64,000 nucleotides of DNA from JBBQUN01 sp963717115 (GTDB lineage Bacteria > Actinomycetota > Acidimicrobiia > Acidimicrobiales > SZUA-35). Positions 26,223-34,938 of the stretch are shown one piece after another. Under the pieces are notes generated by a model. The model was not told where the DNA came from. It ran no database searches and was given only the letters and a program-made list of their open reading frames with translations. Made by a program: the position numbers and the translations under genes. Each line of letters starts with the position of its first letter. Positions within the stretch are counted from its first letter, which is position 1. The stretch covers positions 992,001 through 1,056,000 of the forward strand of contig CAVQVO010000017.1 of NCBI GenBank assembly GCA_963717115.1, read 5' to 3'.

Positions 26223-27631
26223 GTGCCCGTCGCCCGGGGCGCAGCTGGGCCCAGCGCGCGGTGCTGTCGCTCAACGTCGTCACCATCATCGCCGCCCTGC
26301 TGTCGGCGGCGCTGCTCCAGTTCGGCAAGGATCGAACCGAACGCATCGAGCGGGTCGAACTGTCGGGCTCGCTCACCGAGGTCCGGGTCGACCAGGACGG
26401 CGACCGGGTGTTCAACATCCTGCTCGTCGGATCCGACAGCTCGGCCGGGCTCGATCCCGACAACCCGGTGGCCATCGGCCGGGTCGGCGAACAGAACAGC
26501 GACGTGATGATCGTCGCCCACTTCGACGAGCGAGACGAAACGGCGGCGCTCCTGTCGCTGCCGAGGGACCTCTGGGTCGAGATCGCCGCGACCGGGCGCG
26601 ACGCCAAGCTCAACAGCGCGTTCGCGTTGGGTGGACCAGCCGAGTTGATCGACACGATCGGGCTCAACTTCGACATTCCGATCAACTACTACGTCAATGT
26701 CGACTTCGCCGGCTTCCAGGGGGTCGTCGAGGCCGTCGGCAGCGTTCCCATCTACTTCGCCGGCCCGACTCGTGACTGGAACCCGCAGTACGAGCGCTCG
26801 CAGACCGGTTTCGTCAACGAGAGCGCCGGATGTGTCGACCTCGGCCCGGCCGAGGCGCTCGCCTACGTCCGATCCCGCCACTACCAGGTGCTCACCTCCG
26901 ACCTGGAATGGAAGACCGATCCCACCGGTGACTTCGGTCGGATCCGACGGCAACAGGACTTCCTCAAGCGGCTGATCGGCAAGGCCATCGAGGAGGGAGC
27001 CCGGAACCCCTTCGTGCTCAACGATCTGATCGATTCGGCTCTCGACAGCATCGTCATCGATGACGCGCTCACACCGCAGACCCTGCTCGACATCGGACGC
27101 CAGTACTCGAGTTTCGAGCCCGAGGAGTTGCAGACGTACACCTACCCGGCGGTCTTCGACTCGGTCGGTTCGATCAGCATCCTGCGTGGCGTCGACGACC
27201 AGGCGGCCCCCCTCGAGGCACTGTTCGCCGGTGCTGCGTCCGACGATCCCGACACCGTCCTCGTGCGGGTCACGAGCGACGAGACCTCCGTTGATCAGCT
27301 CGAACTCGCCCTCGCCGCACTCGAGTCGGCCGGTTTCGAGCCCGACACCACCCGTTCGGGAACGGCCGCAGCGGGATTCGTGGTGCAGCACGGCCCCGAC
27401 GGGCGACGGGCGGCCGATCTCGTCGTCGCCGCCCTGCTCGGGGATTCGGCGCTCGACCTGGTCGCCGATCGGATCCAGGTGGTGGAGATCGAGGACCTCT
27501 CGGGACGCGAGGTGTGGGTCACCATCGGTGATCCCGATGTCGAACCACCACCGGTCTCGACCACGGTTGCCGGGGCCCCCGAACTGGCACCGGACGTCAC
27601 ACCGGAACTGAGTGTCGACACCGCTTGTTGA
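26219..27631 (+). CDS. LytR-CpsA-Psr (LCP) family glycopolymer ligase
   Basis: LCP enzymes attach lipid-linked glycopolymers (teichoic acids, arabinogalactan, capsule) to peptidoglycan at the outer membrane face. The 470-residue protein has a short basic N-terminus, a membrane helix (about 13-35), and the LCP domain: NILLVGSDSS, NSDVMIVAHFDE, LLSLPRDLWVEI, KLNSAFALGG, and VRSRHYQ with the phosphate-binding Arg residues. A LytR C-terminal domain follows (about 340-450). It is placed just upstream of UDP-sugar and glycosyltransferase genes, consistent with a role in anchoring the polymer they make. Its TGA lies inside the first unit of a 23-bp tandem repeat. Confidence 0.94.
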   Translation: MSARRPGRSWAQRAVLSLNVVTIIAALLSAALLQFGKDRTERIERVELSGSLTEVRVDQDGDRVFNILLVGSDSSAGLDPDNPVAIGRVGEQNSDVMIVAHFDERDETAALLSLPRDLWVEIAATGRDAKLNSAFALGGPAELIDTIGLNFDIPINYYVNVDFAGFQGVVEAVGSVPIYFAGPTRDWNPQYERSQTGFVNESAGCVDLGPAEALAYVRSRHYQVLTSDLEWKTDPTGDFGRIRRQQDFLKRLIGKAIEEGARNPFVLNDLIDSALDSIVIDDALTPQTLLDIGRQYSSFEPEELQTYTYPAVFDSVGSISILRGVDDQAAPLEALFAGAASDDPDTVLVRVTSDETSVDQLELALAALESAGFEPDTTRSGTAAAGFVVQHGPDGRRAADLVVAALLGDSALDLVADRIQVVEIEDLSGREVWVTIGDPDVEPPPVSTTVAGAPELAPDVTPELSVDTAC

Positions 27632-27717
27632 GCGGCGATGGCACCGCCTGTTGAGCGGCGATGGCACCGCCTGTCGAGCGGCGATGGCACCGCCTGTCGA
27701 GCGGCGATGGCACCGCC
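27626..27717 (+). repeat. four tandem 23-bp repeats at the LCP 3' end
   Basis: Four head-to-tail copies of TGTYGAGCGGCGATGGCACCGCC, the first two with T and the last two with C at position 4, then a decayed partial copy. Each unit can fold as GGCG/CGCC around a seven-base loop. The LCP stop codon is in unit one. Confidence 0.92.
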
Positions 27718-27767
27718 TGGTCGAACGGCTGAGATGGATTGCTCCACCTTGGTCCCCGACCGACCGA

Positions 27768-27773
27768 TACCCT
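27768..27773 (+). promoter_or_regulatory. -10 element (TACCCT) of ugd
   Basis: TACCCT lies 37 bases before the ugd ATG, giving a leader of about 30 bases that carries the GAGGGAGC ribosome-binding site. Confidence 0.4.
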
Positions 27774-27810
27774 CGGGCGGGATCCACCCGGCGAGAACGA
27801 GGGAGCTTGC

Positions 27811-29103
27811 ATGGCTTCGATTGCGGTGATTGGGACGGGGTATGTGGGGTTGACCACGGGTGCGTGTTTTGCGCATCTGGGTCATGACGTGGTGTGTGCG
27901 GATATCGATGTGGCGAAGGTGGAGGGGTTGTGTCGGGGGGAGATCCCGATCGTGGAGGCCGGGTTGGATCGGTTGGTGCACGAGGGGTTGCGGGCGGGGA
28001 ATCTGTCGTTCGTGGTTGGTGCGGCGGAGGCGTCGAAGAACGCGGAGTTCCATTATCTGTGTGTGCCGACCCCGCAGGGTGATGATGGTTCGGCGGATCT
28101 GAGTTATCTCCAGGCTGCGGCAGCCCAGATTGCCGACGTCCTTCCGGCACGTTCTGTCGTGGTGAACAAGTCCACGGTGCCAGTCGGGTCGACCGAGGTC
28201 GTGGCCCGCGTTCTGGGCCGCAACGATGTGGCGGTGGTGTCCAACCCCGAGTTCTTGCGGGAAGGAACTGCCGTCGATGACTTCTTGAATCCGGATCGGG
28301 TGGTGATCGGGTCGGCGGATCAGGAGGCGGCGATTCGCGTTGCGGCCCTCTACAGCAAGGTGCGGGCGCCGGTGATGGTGACCGATCCGGTGTCGGCGGA
28401 GACGATCAAGTACGCGTCGAATGCGTTCCTGGCGTCGAAGTTGTCGTTCGTGAACGCGATCGCGAACGTGTGTGAGGCGGTCGGGGCGGATGTGAACGAT
28501 GTGGTGTTGGGGATGGGCTATGACCATCGGATCGGGAAGGAGTTCTTGAAACCGGGTCCGGGTTGGGGTGGTTCGTGTTTCCCGAAGGACACGATCGCGA
28601 TGGTGCGGATCGCGGAGGATGCCGGGTACGACTTCACGTTCCTGCGTGAAGTGCTCCGGGTCAACGACGAGCAGTTCGATCGGACGGCGGCGAAGGTGCT
28701 GGACGCGTTGGCGGGGTTGACCGAGACCGGTGAGGTGTCGGGGATGACGGTGGGGGCGTGGGGTCTCACGTTCAAGGCGGGGACCGATGACCTGCGGATG
28801 TCGCCGGCGATCGAGGTGTTGTCGCGGGTGTGTGCGGCGGGGGTGAAGGTGAAGGCCTATGACCCGGCGGTGCATGTGCCGCTGGTGGAGTTGCCCGAGG
28901 TGCAGGTCGTGTCGGATCCCTACGACGCGGTGGATGGGGTGGATGTGTTGGTGGTGATGACCGAGTGGGACATGTTCCGCTGGTTGGATTTCGATCAGGT
29001 CAAGGAACGGATGACCGGGTCCTGTGTGATCGACGGCCGGAACCTGCTGGACCGCCACCAGCTCACCCGCCGGGGATTCACCTACCGCGGCATCGGACGC
29101 TGA
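27811..29103 (+). CDS. ugd: UDP-glucose 6-dehydrogenase
   Basis: Oxidises UDP-glucose to UDP-glucuronate with two NAD. The 430 residues show the Rossmann motif VIGTGYVGL (5-13), VPTPQGDDGSADL, NKSTVPVGS, the FLREGTAVDDFLNPDRVVIG segment and the catalytic Cys in GPGWGGSCFPKD (Cys near 258). The end matches the family. The next gene decarboxylates its product. Composition is odd: long stretches use GTG, TTG and GGG codons, unlike the C-ending codons of neighbours, with native-like patches near 28100-28260 and 28620-28690. This suggests transfer or recombination. A 23-bp repeat array separates it from the LCP gene. Confidence 0.96.
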   Translation: MASIAVIGTGYVGLTTGACFAHLGHDVVCADIDVAKVEGLCRGEIPIVEAGLDRLVHEGLRAGNLSFVVGAAEASKNAEFHYLCVPTPQGDDGSADLSYLQAAAAQIADVLPARSVVVNKSTVPVGSTEVVARVLGRNDVAVVSNPEFLREGTAVDDFLNPDRVVIGSADQEAAIRVAALYSKVRAPVMVTDPVSAETIKYASNAFLASKLSFVNAIANVCEAVGADVNDVVLGMGYDHRIGKEFLKPGPGWGGSCFPKDTIAMVRIAEDAGYDFTFLREVLRVNDEQFDRTAAKVLDALAGLTETGEVSGMTVGAWGLTFKAGTDDLRMSPAIEVLSRVCAAGVKVKAYDPAVHVPLVELPEVQVVSDPYDAVDGVDVLVVMTEWDMFRWLDFDQVKERMTGSCVIDGRNLLDRHQLTRRGFTYRGIGR

Positions 29104-29120
29104 CATGAGGGTCGACTGAC

Positions 29121-30059
29121 ATGCCACGAATCGTCGTCACCGGCGGCGCCGGCTTTCTCGGATCACACCTGTGCGAGCGTCTGCTCGACCGTGGCGACGA
29201 GGTCGTGTGCCTCGACAACCTGGTCACCGGACGCATGGTCAACATCGAGCATCTGTTCGGTCACGAGCGGTTCCGGTTCGTCCACCACGACGTGTCGAAT
29301 CACATCTGGGTCCCGGGCGAGGTCGATGCGATCATGCATCTGGCCAGCCCTGCGTCGCCGGTCGATTTCGGCCACATCCCCATTCAGATCCTCAAGGTCG
29401 GCAGTCTCGGGACCCACAACTGCCTCGGGCTGGCGCGGGCCAAGGGCGCCACGTTCCACCTGAACTCGACCAGCGAGGTCTACGGCGATCCCCTGGTCCA
29501 CCCGCAGCCCGAGACCTACTGGGGCAACGTGAACCCGATCGGGCCCCGCTCGATGTACGACGAGGCCAAACGGTTCGCCGAGTCGATGACCATGGCCTAC
29601 CACCGCTACCACGGGATCGACGTGCGGATCGTGCGGACGTTCAACACGTACGGACCACGGATGCGGCCCGAAGACGGTCGGGTGGTGTCCTCGTTCATCA
29701 TCCAGGCACTGAAGAACGAACCGATCTCGATCAACGGTGACGGCTCGCAGACCCGGAGCTTCTGCTACGTCGACGACCAGATCGAGGGCCAACTCCGTCT
29801 GCTCGACAGCGGCTACCAGCTCCCGGTCAACATCGGCAACGGCATCGAGTTCACCATCGCCGAACTGGCCGCAGTCGTGATCGACGTCACGAACTCCTCG
29901 AGCGAACTCTCGTTCGGTCCGATGCCCGTCGACGACCCCAAGCAGCGCAAGCCCGATCTCACCGTCGCCCGCCGTGAGCTCGACTGGGAGGCCGCGATCC
30001 AGCTTCGGGAGGGTGTCGAGAAGACGGCCGCCCACTTCGCCGAGGTCCTCGGCCGCTAG
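29121..30059 (+). CDS. UDP-glucuronate decarboxylase (UDP-xylose synthase)
   Basis: An extended SDR enzyme of 312 residues that converts UDP-glucuronate to UDP-xylose, directly downstream of ugd (17 bases), so both steps are made together. It has GGAGFLGSHLCERLL (8-22), DNLVTG, HLASPASPVDF, STSEVYGDPLVHPQ, the catalytic YDEAKR (YxxxK near 150) and RTFNTYGPRM. The HPQPETYWGNVNPIGPRS signature (in part) is typical of UXS rather than of glucose dehydratases. Codon use is native-like, in contrast to ugd. Its 3' end faces a 17-bp tandem repeat shared with the convergent glycosyltransferase. Confidence 0.94.
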   Translation: MPRIVVTGGAGFLGSHLCERLLDRGDEVVCLDNLVTGRMVNIEHLFGHERFRFVHHDVSNHIWVPGEVDAIMHLASPASPVDFGHIPIQILKVGSLGTHNCLGLARAKGATFHLNSTSEVYGDPLVHPQPETYWGNVNPIGPRSMYDEAKRFAESMTMAYHRYHGIDVRIVRTFNTYGPRMRPEDGRVVSSFIIQALKNEPISINGDGSQTRSFCYVDDQIEGQLRLLDSGYQLPVNIGNGIEFTIAELAAVVIDVTNSSSELSFGPMPVDDPKQRKPDLTVARRELDWEAAIQLREGVEKTAAHFAEVLGR

Positions 30060-30075
30060 CGCGACCGTCCGGTCG

Positions 30076-30138
30076 GGCCGACACTGCTCTCAGGCCGACA
30101 CTGCTCTCAGGCCGACACTGCTCTCAGGCCGACACTGC
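30076..30138 (+). repeat. 17-bp tandem repeats between convergent genes
   Basis: Three exact copies of GGCCGACACTGCTCTCA and a 12-base fourth copy fill the gap after the UDP-xylose synthase. The stop of the opposing glycosyltransferase (30124) lies inside the array. Confidence 0.92.
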
Positions 30139-31260
30139 CGGCGAGAGGTCGCGGCCGGAGATGGACAGCAGGTCGAACATGGCGCGCAGGTGGGCCTCGA
30201 GGGAATGATCGTCGGCCGTCGCTCGGGCATCGGCCGACAGGGCCTGCCACCGCAGCCGGTCGGCGGTGCTGAACACGATGGCGTCGAGCAGCGCAGCGGG
30301 GTCGTCCGGCGGGATCAGGCAGCCTCGGTCGGGGGTGACCAGGTCGGCGATGCCGCCCTGGTCGCACGAGATGACGGGAAGTCCGAAATGGAAGGCCTCG
30401 AGGATGGCGATCGGCTCCCCTTCGACCCAGTAGTGCGTCGGCAACACCAGGACCTGGGATCGCGCGAGCAGGTCCTCCTTGGCGCGTCCGTCGACGACTC
30501 CGACATACGTGCAGTTTCGCGGCCAGGATCCGTCGTCGATCGGGTCGACGGCGTCGCCGGCGATCACGAAACGGATCGCCCGGTTGCGCTCGATCGCCAG
30601 TCGGGCTGCGTCGAGGACGGTGTCGAACCCCTTGTCACGCATCAGGTTGGACAGGAACAGCACGTTCGGCTCGGCGCTCCAAGCGGCGCCCCGGTGGAGG
30701 GCTCGCTCGGCGACGTGGCGTTCGACGCCGTTGCCAACGACGCGGATGCGGGCCGGATCGACCAATCCGTCGAACATCGCAGCCAATCGGGGGGTGAGGA
30801 CCACGATCGTGTCGACTCGGGCGATGGCCGCCAGGTAGATCCGCCGCAACGGAGCCGGCAGCAGGTCGAGGCCGTGCCGCCACCCACCCCCATGGACATG
30901 GCCGACGACTCGCCAACCCCGCACGAGCGCAGTCGCGAGGAGCGGCAGGTCGCGCAGCATCGATCGGGGACCCTGGCCGAGCTGGAAGTAGGCGACGACG
31001 GGACGGCCCGGTTCGGGGGAGGACCACGCCAGGCGGACGGCCGAACGCAGGGTTCGGCCGACGACGCGGAGCTGGCCTGCGAATCGGGTGGTCCCGATGG
31101 GACTGGCGGTGTCGATCACCCGGTAGGCCACCCCGGCGTCGTCCAGGGCATCCAGCAACAGACGGGCTGCCGTCGACTGACCGGTGATCGGGGGTGGCAT
31201 CGAGACGACGGCGACGATGGTCGGGTCGGTCGGATGCCGCCGGTCGTTCAGGCCGGGCAT
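30124..31260 (-). CDS. GT4-type glycosyltransferase
   Basis: A 378-residue GT-B fold transferase. The N-terminal domain has a donor-site-like SMPPPITGQSTAARLLLDAL (in part) and HVHGGGWRHGLDLLP. The C-terminal domain has VLFLSNLMRDKGFDTVLDA, FVIAGDA, and the nucleotide-sugar motif EGEPIAILEAFHFGLPVIS with the EX7E glutamates. It resembles group 1 transferases of surface polysaccharide clusters. The sugar is unknown; UDP-xylose or GDP-mannose would be available. The ATG at 31260 overlaps the end of the next upstream glycosyltransferase by 13 bases. Its last codons lie in the 17-bp repeat array. Confidence 0.88.
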   Translation of the reverse strand: MPGLNDRRHPTDPTIVAVVSMPPPITGQSTAARLLLDALDDAGVAYRVIDTASPIGTTRFAGQLRVVGRTLRSAVRLAWSSPEPGRPVVAYFQLGQGPRSMLRDLPLLATALVRGWRVVGHVHGGGWRHGLDLLPAPLRRIYLAAIARVDTIVVLTPRLAAMFDGLVDPARIRVVGNGVERHVAERALHRGAAWSAEPNVLFLSNLMRDKGFDTVLDAARLAIERNRAIRFVIAGDAVDPIDDGSWPRNCTYVGVVDGRAKEDLLARSQVLVLPTHYWVEGEPIAILEAFHFGLPVISCDQGGIADLVTPDRGCLIPPDDPAALLDAIVFSTADRLRWQALSADARATADDHSLEAHLRAMFDLLSISGRDLSPAVSA

Positions 31261-32366
31261 GGGGCCGGTCGTTCCATGGCGATGGCCTCGCGGTACGCCT
31301 CGATCGTGAGGCGGGCCGTGCGGTCCCAGGTGAATTCGGCGGCCCGTGAGCGGGCGCCCGCCGATCGCTCGGCCTTCCAACTCGGCGAGGCGGCGATCTC
31401 GCGGATCGTGTCGACCCAATCGTCGGTCCGGTCATGCTCGAGCAGGCGCCCGGTCTCGCCGACGACCTCGGCGACCGCCGTGGCAGCCGCGCCGACCACC
31501 GGTGTCCCCTGCGCCATGGCCTCGACGGCGGGGAGCCCGAATCCTTCCCGCCGACTCGGGAAGACGAGGGCCTCGGCACCGTCGAGCAGCACCGGCAGGT
31601 CCGGCGCGGGAACGAATCCGAGATGTCGGATCCCGCGGTCGGCCGGGCCGAACAGGGAGCCGAGTTCGAGATTCCAGCCATCGGGGCCGATGAGCAGGAG
31701 GTCGAGGTCGTCGACGGCGGCTCGGCGGTAGGCCTCGATCAGCGTGGGCAGGTTCTTGCGAGGTTCCGCCGTGCCCACCCACACCAGATAGCGGCCGTCG
31801 ATCCCATGGGTCCGCCGCACGCGTCGGCGATCGTCGTCGTCGACGATGACACCGGTCGCCCCGAGCGGCACCAGCCGTAGTCGATGCGAGTCGAAGCCCA
31901 GACGGGCGCAATCGTCGAGGGTCTGCCGGCTCGAGCAGATCACGAGGCTCGCGTCTCGACGCATGAGCTCGAACGCGCGGGTCATCATGCGGACGCCCCG
32001 CGGGGTCAGGGTCTCGGGCTCGAGGAGGGGAAAGAGGTCGTGGAGGGTCACCACCAGGGGTGCTCGACGGACCGGGGGACACATGGGTGCGGTGGCATGA
32101 ACCAGGTCGACCGGACCGGTGACCCGCTCGGGAGCCGCGAGACCGCGATGCCAAGCCTGGTAGAGCACGGGATAGGGCAGGGGGAGACGCCGATACCGAA
32201 TCGAGGGGACGAACGCAGGCTTCGGCCGCCCCCCGGCCCCGACGCCGATCAGCTCGACCTCGTCGAGGACGTCCAGGGCGTCGACCAGGTGGAGGGCCGC
32301 CGTTGCGGTTCCTCCCGGCACCTCGTGCCAACACTGGGTGAGGGTCACGGCCACGCGAGGTCGCAC
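31248..32366 (-). CDS. GT4-type glycosyltransferase, mannosyltransferase-like
   Basis: A 372-residue GT-B transferase. The N-terminal acceptor domain has EVPGGTATAALHLVDAL and VTLHDLFPLLEPETLTPRG (in part), and the donor domain has YLVWVGTAEPRKNLPTLIEAY (in part), LLLIGPDGWN, and EGFGLPAVEAMAQGTPVV with the conserved glutamates. The pattern is closest to mannosyltransferase PimB/MtfB-like group 1 enzymes. It starts at GTG 32366, supported by TAGGGT six bases upstream, and is translationally coupled to the next glycosyltransferase. It is divergent from the gene at 32491, with overlapping promoter regions. Confidence 0.88.
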   Translation of the reverse strand: MRPRVAVTLTQCWHEVPGGTATAALHLVDALDVLDEVELIGVGAGGRPKPAFVPSIRYRRLPLPYPVLYQAWHRGLAAPERVTGPVDLVHATAPMCPPVRRAPLVVTLHDLFPLLEPETLTPRGVRMMTRAFELMRRDASLVICSSRQTLDDCARLGFDSHRLRLVPLGATGVIVDDDDRRRVRRTHGIDGRYLVWVGTAEPRKNLPTLIEAYRRAAVDDLDLLLIGPDGWNLELGSLFGPADRGIRHLGFVPAPDLPVLLDGAEALVFPSRREGFGLPAVEAMAQGTPVVGAAATAVAEVVGETGRLLEHDRTDDWVDTIREIAASPSWKAERSAGARSRAAEFTWDRTARLTIEAYREAIAMERPAPCPA

Positions 32367-32372
32367 GTCACC

Positions 32373-32378
32373 ACCCTA
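32373..32378 (-). promoter_or_regulatory. -10 element (TAGGGT) of the GT4 pair
   Basis: TAGGGT ends six bases before the GTG at 32366. It lies 17 bases from a divergent -10, so the two promoters overlap. Confidence 0.5.
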
Positions 32379-32395
32379 GTTCTCCACGGGCCCTC

Positions 32396-32401
32396 TATCG
32401 T
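32396..32401 (+). promoter_or_regulatory. -10 element (TATCGT) of the WbuB-like gene
   Basis: TATCGT is the only TAnnnT hexamer in the divergent gap that points right. It would give a leader of about 85 bases to ATG 32491, or a short one to GTG 32419. Confidence 0.35.
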
Positions 32402-32490
32402 GTGCCCCCTCGGCGCGGGTGATCCGACCCGGCGACGACTCCGTGCTCCCTGCGCCGTCGTCCGCCGAATCCGTTCGATCGATCGACTCC

Positions 32491-33771
32491 ATGCGACTGC
32501 TCTTCCTCTGCCCCCACTTCGACCCCGACCTGCACGCGGCGACCGGCGAGGTCATGACCAAACTGGTCGACGCCCTGGCCGACCGTGGTCACCGGGTCGA
32601 CGTGGTCACGAGCCTGCCGTGGTACCGGCTCCACGACGTCGAGCCGTCGTGGCGCGGCCGACCGTGGCGGAGGGGCACCACCGGAGCCGGGGACATCGTG
32701 CGCATCTGGCCGTTCCCCACCGACAAGTCGAACGTCCCGGCGCGGGCTGCGGCGTTCGCCGGCTTCACGGCGATGGCCACCGGAGCGGCGCTCACACTCG
32801 GCCGGCCCGACGCCGTGCTGGCCATGTCGCCCCCGATCTTCCTGGGCAACGCCGCAGCCGTCGTGGCCCGCCGATGGGGGGTCCCGTTCGTGTTCAACGT
32901 GCAGGACATCTTCCCCGATGTCGCCGTGGAGCTCGGGGCCCTGTCGAACGAGCGGGTCATCGCCGCAGCGGCGCGACTCGAGCGATCGCTGTATCAACGG
33001 GCCGACGCCGTCACGGTGCTGTCGGAGGATCAGGCCATCAACGTTCGTGCCAAGCTGTCGACCGCCGACGCCGACAAGGTGCGGATCATCCAGAACTTCG
33101 TCGATCTCGATCGCGTCCATCCCACCGATCGTGACAACGCCTGGCGTCGTGATCGGGGCCTCGTCGGGAAGCAGATCGTCATGTACGCCGGGAATGTCGG
33201 GCTCTCCCAGTCCTTCGACCTCGTCCAACGGGCAGCCGAGCGGTTCCGTGGGCGTCCCGACGTGCACTTCGTGATCAACGGCGAAGGGGCGGCCCGGGTC
33301 CAGGTCGATGCCTGGGCTGCCGATCACGACAACGTGAGCGTCCACGACTTCGTCGATCGCGCCGAGGTGAGCGACCTCCTCGGAGCCGCCGACCTCCACC
33401 TGATCCTGCTGAAGACCGGCCTGTCGCGCTCGTCGACGCCGTCGAAGCTCTACGGCATCATGGCGGCCGGTCGACCCGTCCTGGCCTCCATCGATCCCGG
33501 TTCCGAGGTCGACGTCATTCTCGAGCGCTCCGGAGGGGGTCGAACCGTGCCCCCCGACGACGCCGCCTCGTTCCTGGACCAGCTCGAGTCCCTGCTCGGT
33601 GCTCCCGATGATCTCGTCGCGATGGGGGAGCGGTCCCGATCGTTCGTCGAGTCGCTGATGACCCCCGCCCTGCAGGCCGAGGCATACGAGCACCTCTTCG
33701 ACGAAGTCGTCGCCGCCCGTCGCGCATCGAGCCGCTCCACGAACTCCCGGAGGAAACCCCGAAATGCTTGA
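32491..33771 (+). CDS. WbuB-like GT4 glycosyltransferase
   Basis: A 426-residue GT4 enzyme of the WbuB/fucosaminyltransferase-like group. It starts MRLLFLCPHFDPDLHAATGE, has the conserved VVTSLPWYRLHD and FNVQDIFPDVAVELGAL in the N-terminal domain, NFVDLDRVHPTDRDN at the hinge, and VMYAGNVGLSQSFDLV plus SRSSTPSKLYGIMAAGRPVLA in the donor domain. An in-frame GTG 24 codons upstream would add a nonconserved head. The gene overlaps manC by eight bases, so GDP-mannose supply and this transferase are co-expressed. Confidence 0.9.
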   Translation: MRLLFLCPHFDPDLHAATGEVMTKLVDALADRGHRVDVVTSLPWYRLHDVEPSWRGRPWRRGTTGAGDIVRIWPFPTDKSNVPARAAAFAGFTAMATGAALTLGRPDAVLAMSPPIFLGNAAAVVARRWGVPFVFNVQDIFPDVAVELGALSNERVIAAAARLERSLYQRADAVTVLSEDQAINVRAKLSTADADKVRIIQNFVDLDRVHPTDRDNAWRRDRGLVGKQIVMYAGNVGLSQSFDLVQRAAERFRGRPDVHFVINGEGAARVQVDAWAADHDNVSVHDFVDRAEVSDLLGAADLHLILLKTGLSRSSTPSKLYGIMAAGRPVLASIDPGSEVDVILERSGGGRTVPPDDAASFLDQLESLLGAPDDLVAMGERSRSFVESLMTPALQAEAYEHLFDEVVAARRASSRSTNSRRKPRNA

Positions 33772-34849
33772 CCATGCCTACGCCGTCGTCCTCGCCGGAG
33801 GGTACGGCGAACGATTCTGGCCGGCCAGCACCATGGCTCGACCCAAGCAACTGTTGTCGCTCCTCGGCGATCGAACGATGCTGGAGATGGCCATCGACCG
33901 ATTGACCGGGCTGATCCCCCCCGAGCGGGTGATCGTGTTGACCTCGGCCGACCTGGTCGACGCAACGATCCGATGCTCGCCCGACCTCCCGCCCGGAAAC
34001 GTGATCGGTGAGCCGGTGCGCCGCGACACGGCGGCCGCCGTCGCGCTCGCCTGTGCCGTGGTGAAAGGACGCGACCCCGAGGGCGTCTTCTGCGTCGTCA
34101 CCGCCGATCACGTCATGGCCGACCTCGACGTCTTCCGGGCCACCATCGGCGAAGCCATCGCCCTGGCGGCCATCGAGGACGTGCTGATCACGATCGGGAT
34201 CCGGCCGACCCGACCCAGCACGGCCTTCGGCTACATCGAGGCGACCCGGCCCGTCGACACCCCCGGCGAGATCGAGTTCCGTCGGGTCGACCGATTCGTC
34301 GAGAAACCCGACCGATCGACGGCCCAGGCCTACCTCGAGTCCGGGAGCTTCAGCTGGAATTCGGGCATGTTCATCTGGTCGGTCGAAGCCCTGCACCGGG
34401 CCTTCGCCAAACACACGCCGGCGCTGGCGGCGATGATCGACCAACTGGTTCCGACGGTCGACCGGGACGACTTCCCCGCCTCCCTCCTCGCCGCCTTCGA
34501 ACCACTCGAGAAGATCTCCATCGACTATGCGCTCATGGAGAACGCCGACAACATCGTGATGGCGGTCGGAACATTCGGGTGGGACGACGTCGGGAGCTGG
34601 CCCGAGGTCGCCGGTCATGTCCCGACCGACGAGGCCGGCAACGCCGTGCGTGGCGAGGCGATCGTGCTCGACGCCGTCAACAACGTGGTGATGTCGGAAG
34701 GTCGTCTGACGGCCCTCATCGGGGTCGAGGACCTGATCGTCGTCCAAGCCGAGGGGGTCACCCTGGTCTGCCCGAAGGATCGGGCGCAGGACGTCAAGGC
34801 CATCGTCACCGCGCTTCGGGAAACCGGCCGCTACGACCATCTCCTCTGA
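33764..34849 (+). CDS. manC: mannose-1-phosphate guanylyltransferase
   Basis: Forms GDP-mannose from mannose 1-phosphate and GTP. The 361 residues have the nucleotidyltransferase signature VVLAGGYGERFWPAS (8-22), ARPKQLLSLLGDRTML (in part), the metal-binding TADHVM, VEKPDRSTAQAYL and the GMFIWSVEAL and FGWDDVGSW motifs. There is no C-terminal phosphomannose isomerase domain, and a separate manA is present at 55.9 kb. It overlaps the preceding glycosyltransferase by eight bases. Together with manB and manA in this window it completes the route from fructose 6-phosphate to GDP-mannose, which gmd then uses. Confidence 0.95.
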   Translation: MLDHAYAVVLAGGYGERFWPASTMARPKQLLSLLGDRTMLEMAIDRLTGLIPPERVIVLTSADLVDATIRCSPDLPPGNVIGEPVRRDTAAAVALACAVVKGRDPEGVFCVVTADHVMADLDVFRATIGEAIALAAIEDVLITIGIRPTRPSTAFGYIEATRPVDTPGEIEFRRVDRFVEKPDRSTAQAYLESGSFSWNSGMFIWSVEALHRAFAKHTPALAAMIDQLVPTVDRDDFPASLLAAFEPLEKISIDYALMENADNIVMAVGTFGWDDVGSWPEVAGHVPTDEAGNAVRGEAIVLDAVNNVVMSEGRLTALIGVEDLIVVQAEGVTLVCPKDRAQDVKAIVTALRETGRYDHLL

Positions 34850-34900
34850 GGCAGGCCACTCGGTGTACTGGGTCGTCACCTCGGCGGTGTCCGGGCCCCG

Positions 34901-34918
34901 GGGTCGAGACGTCGACCC
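34901..34918. terminator. short hairpin between manC and the helicase gene
   Basis: GGGTCGA (34901-34907) and TCGACCC (34912-34918) close a GACG loop in the gap between convergent genes. There is no T tract, so terminator activity is only plausible. Confidence 0.3.
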
Positions 34919-34938
34919 GGCCATCGAGGTCGACCCGA

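Noticed and set aside
27626..30138. CRISPR-like reading of the 23-bp and 17-bp arrays
   Set aside because: Units are directly abutting with no unique spacers, and no cas genes are present.
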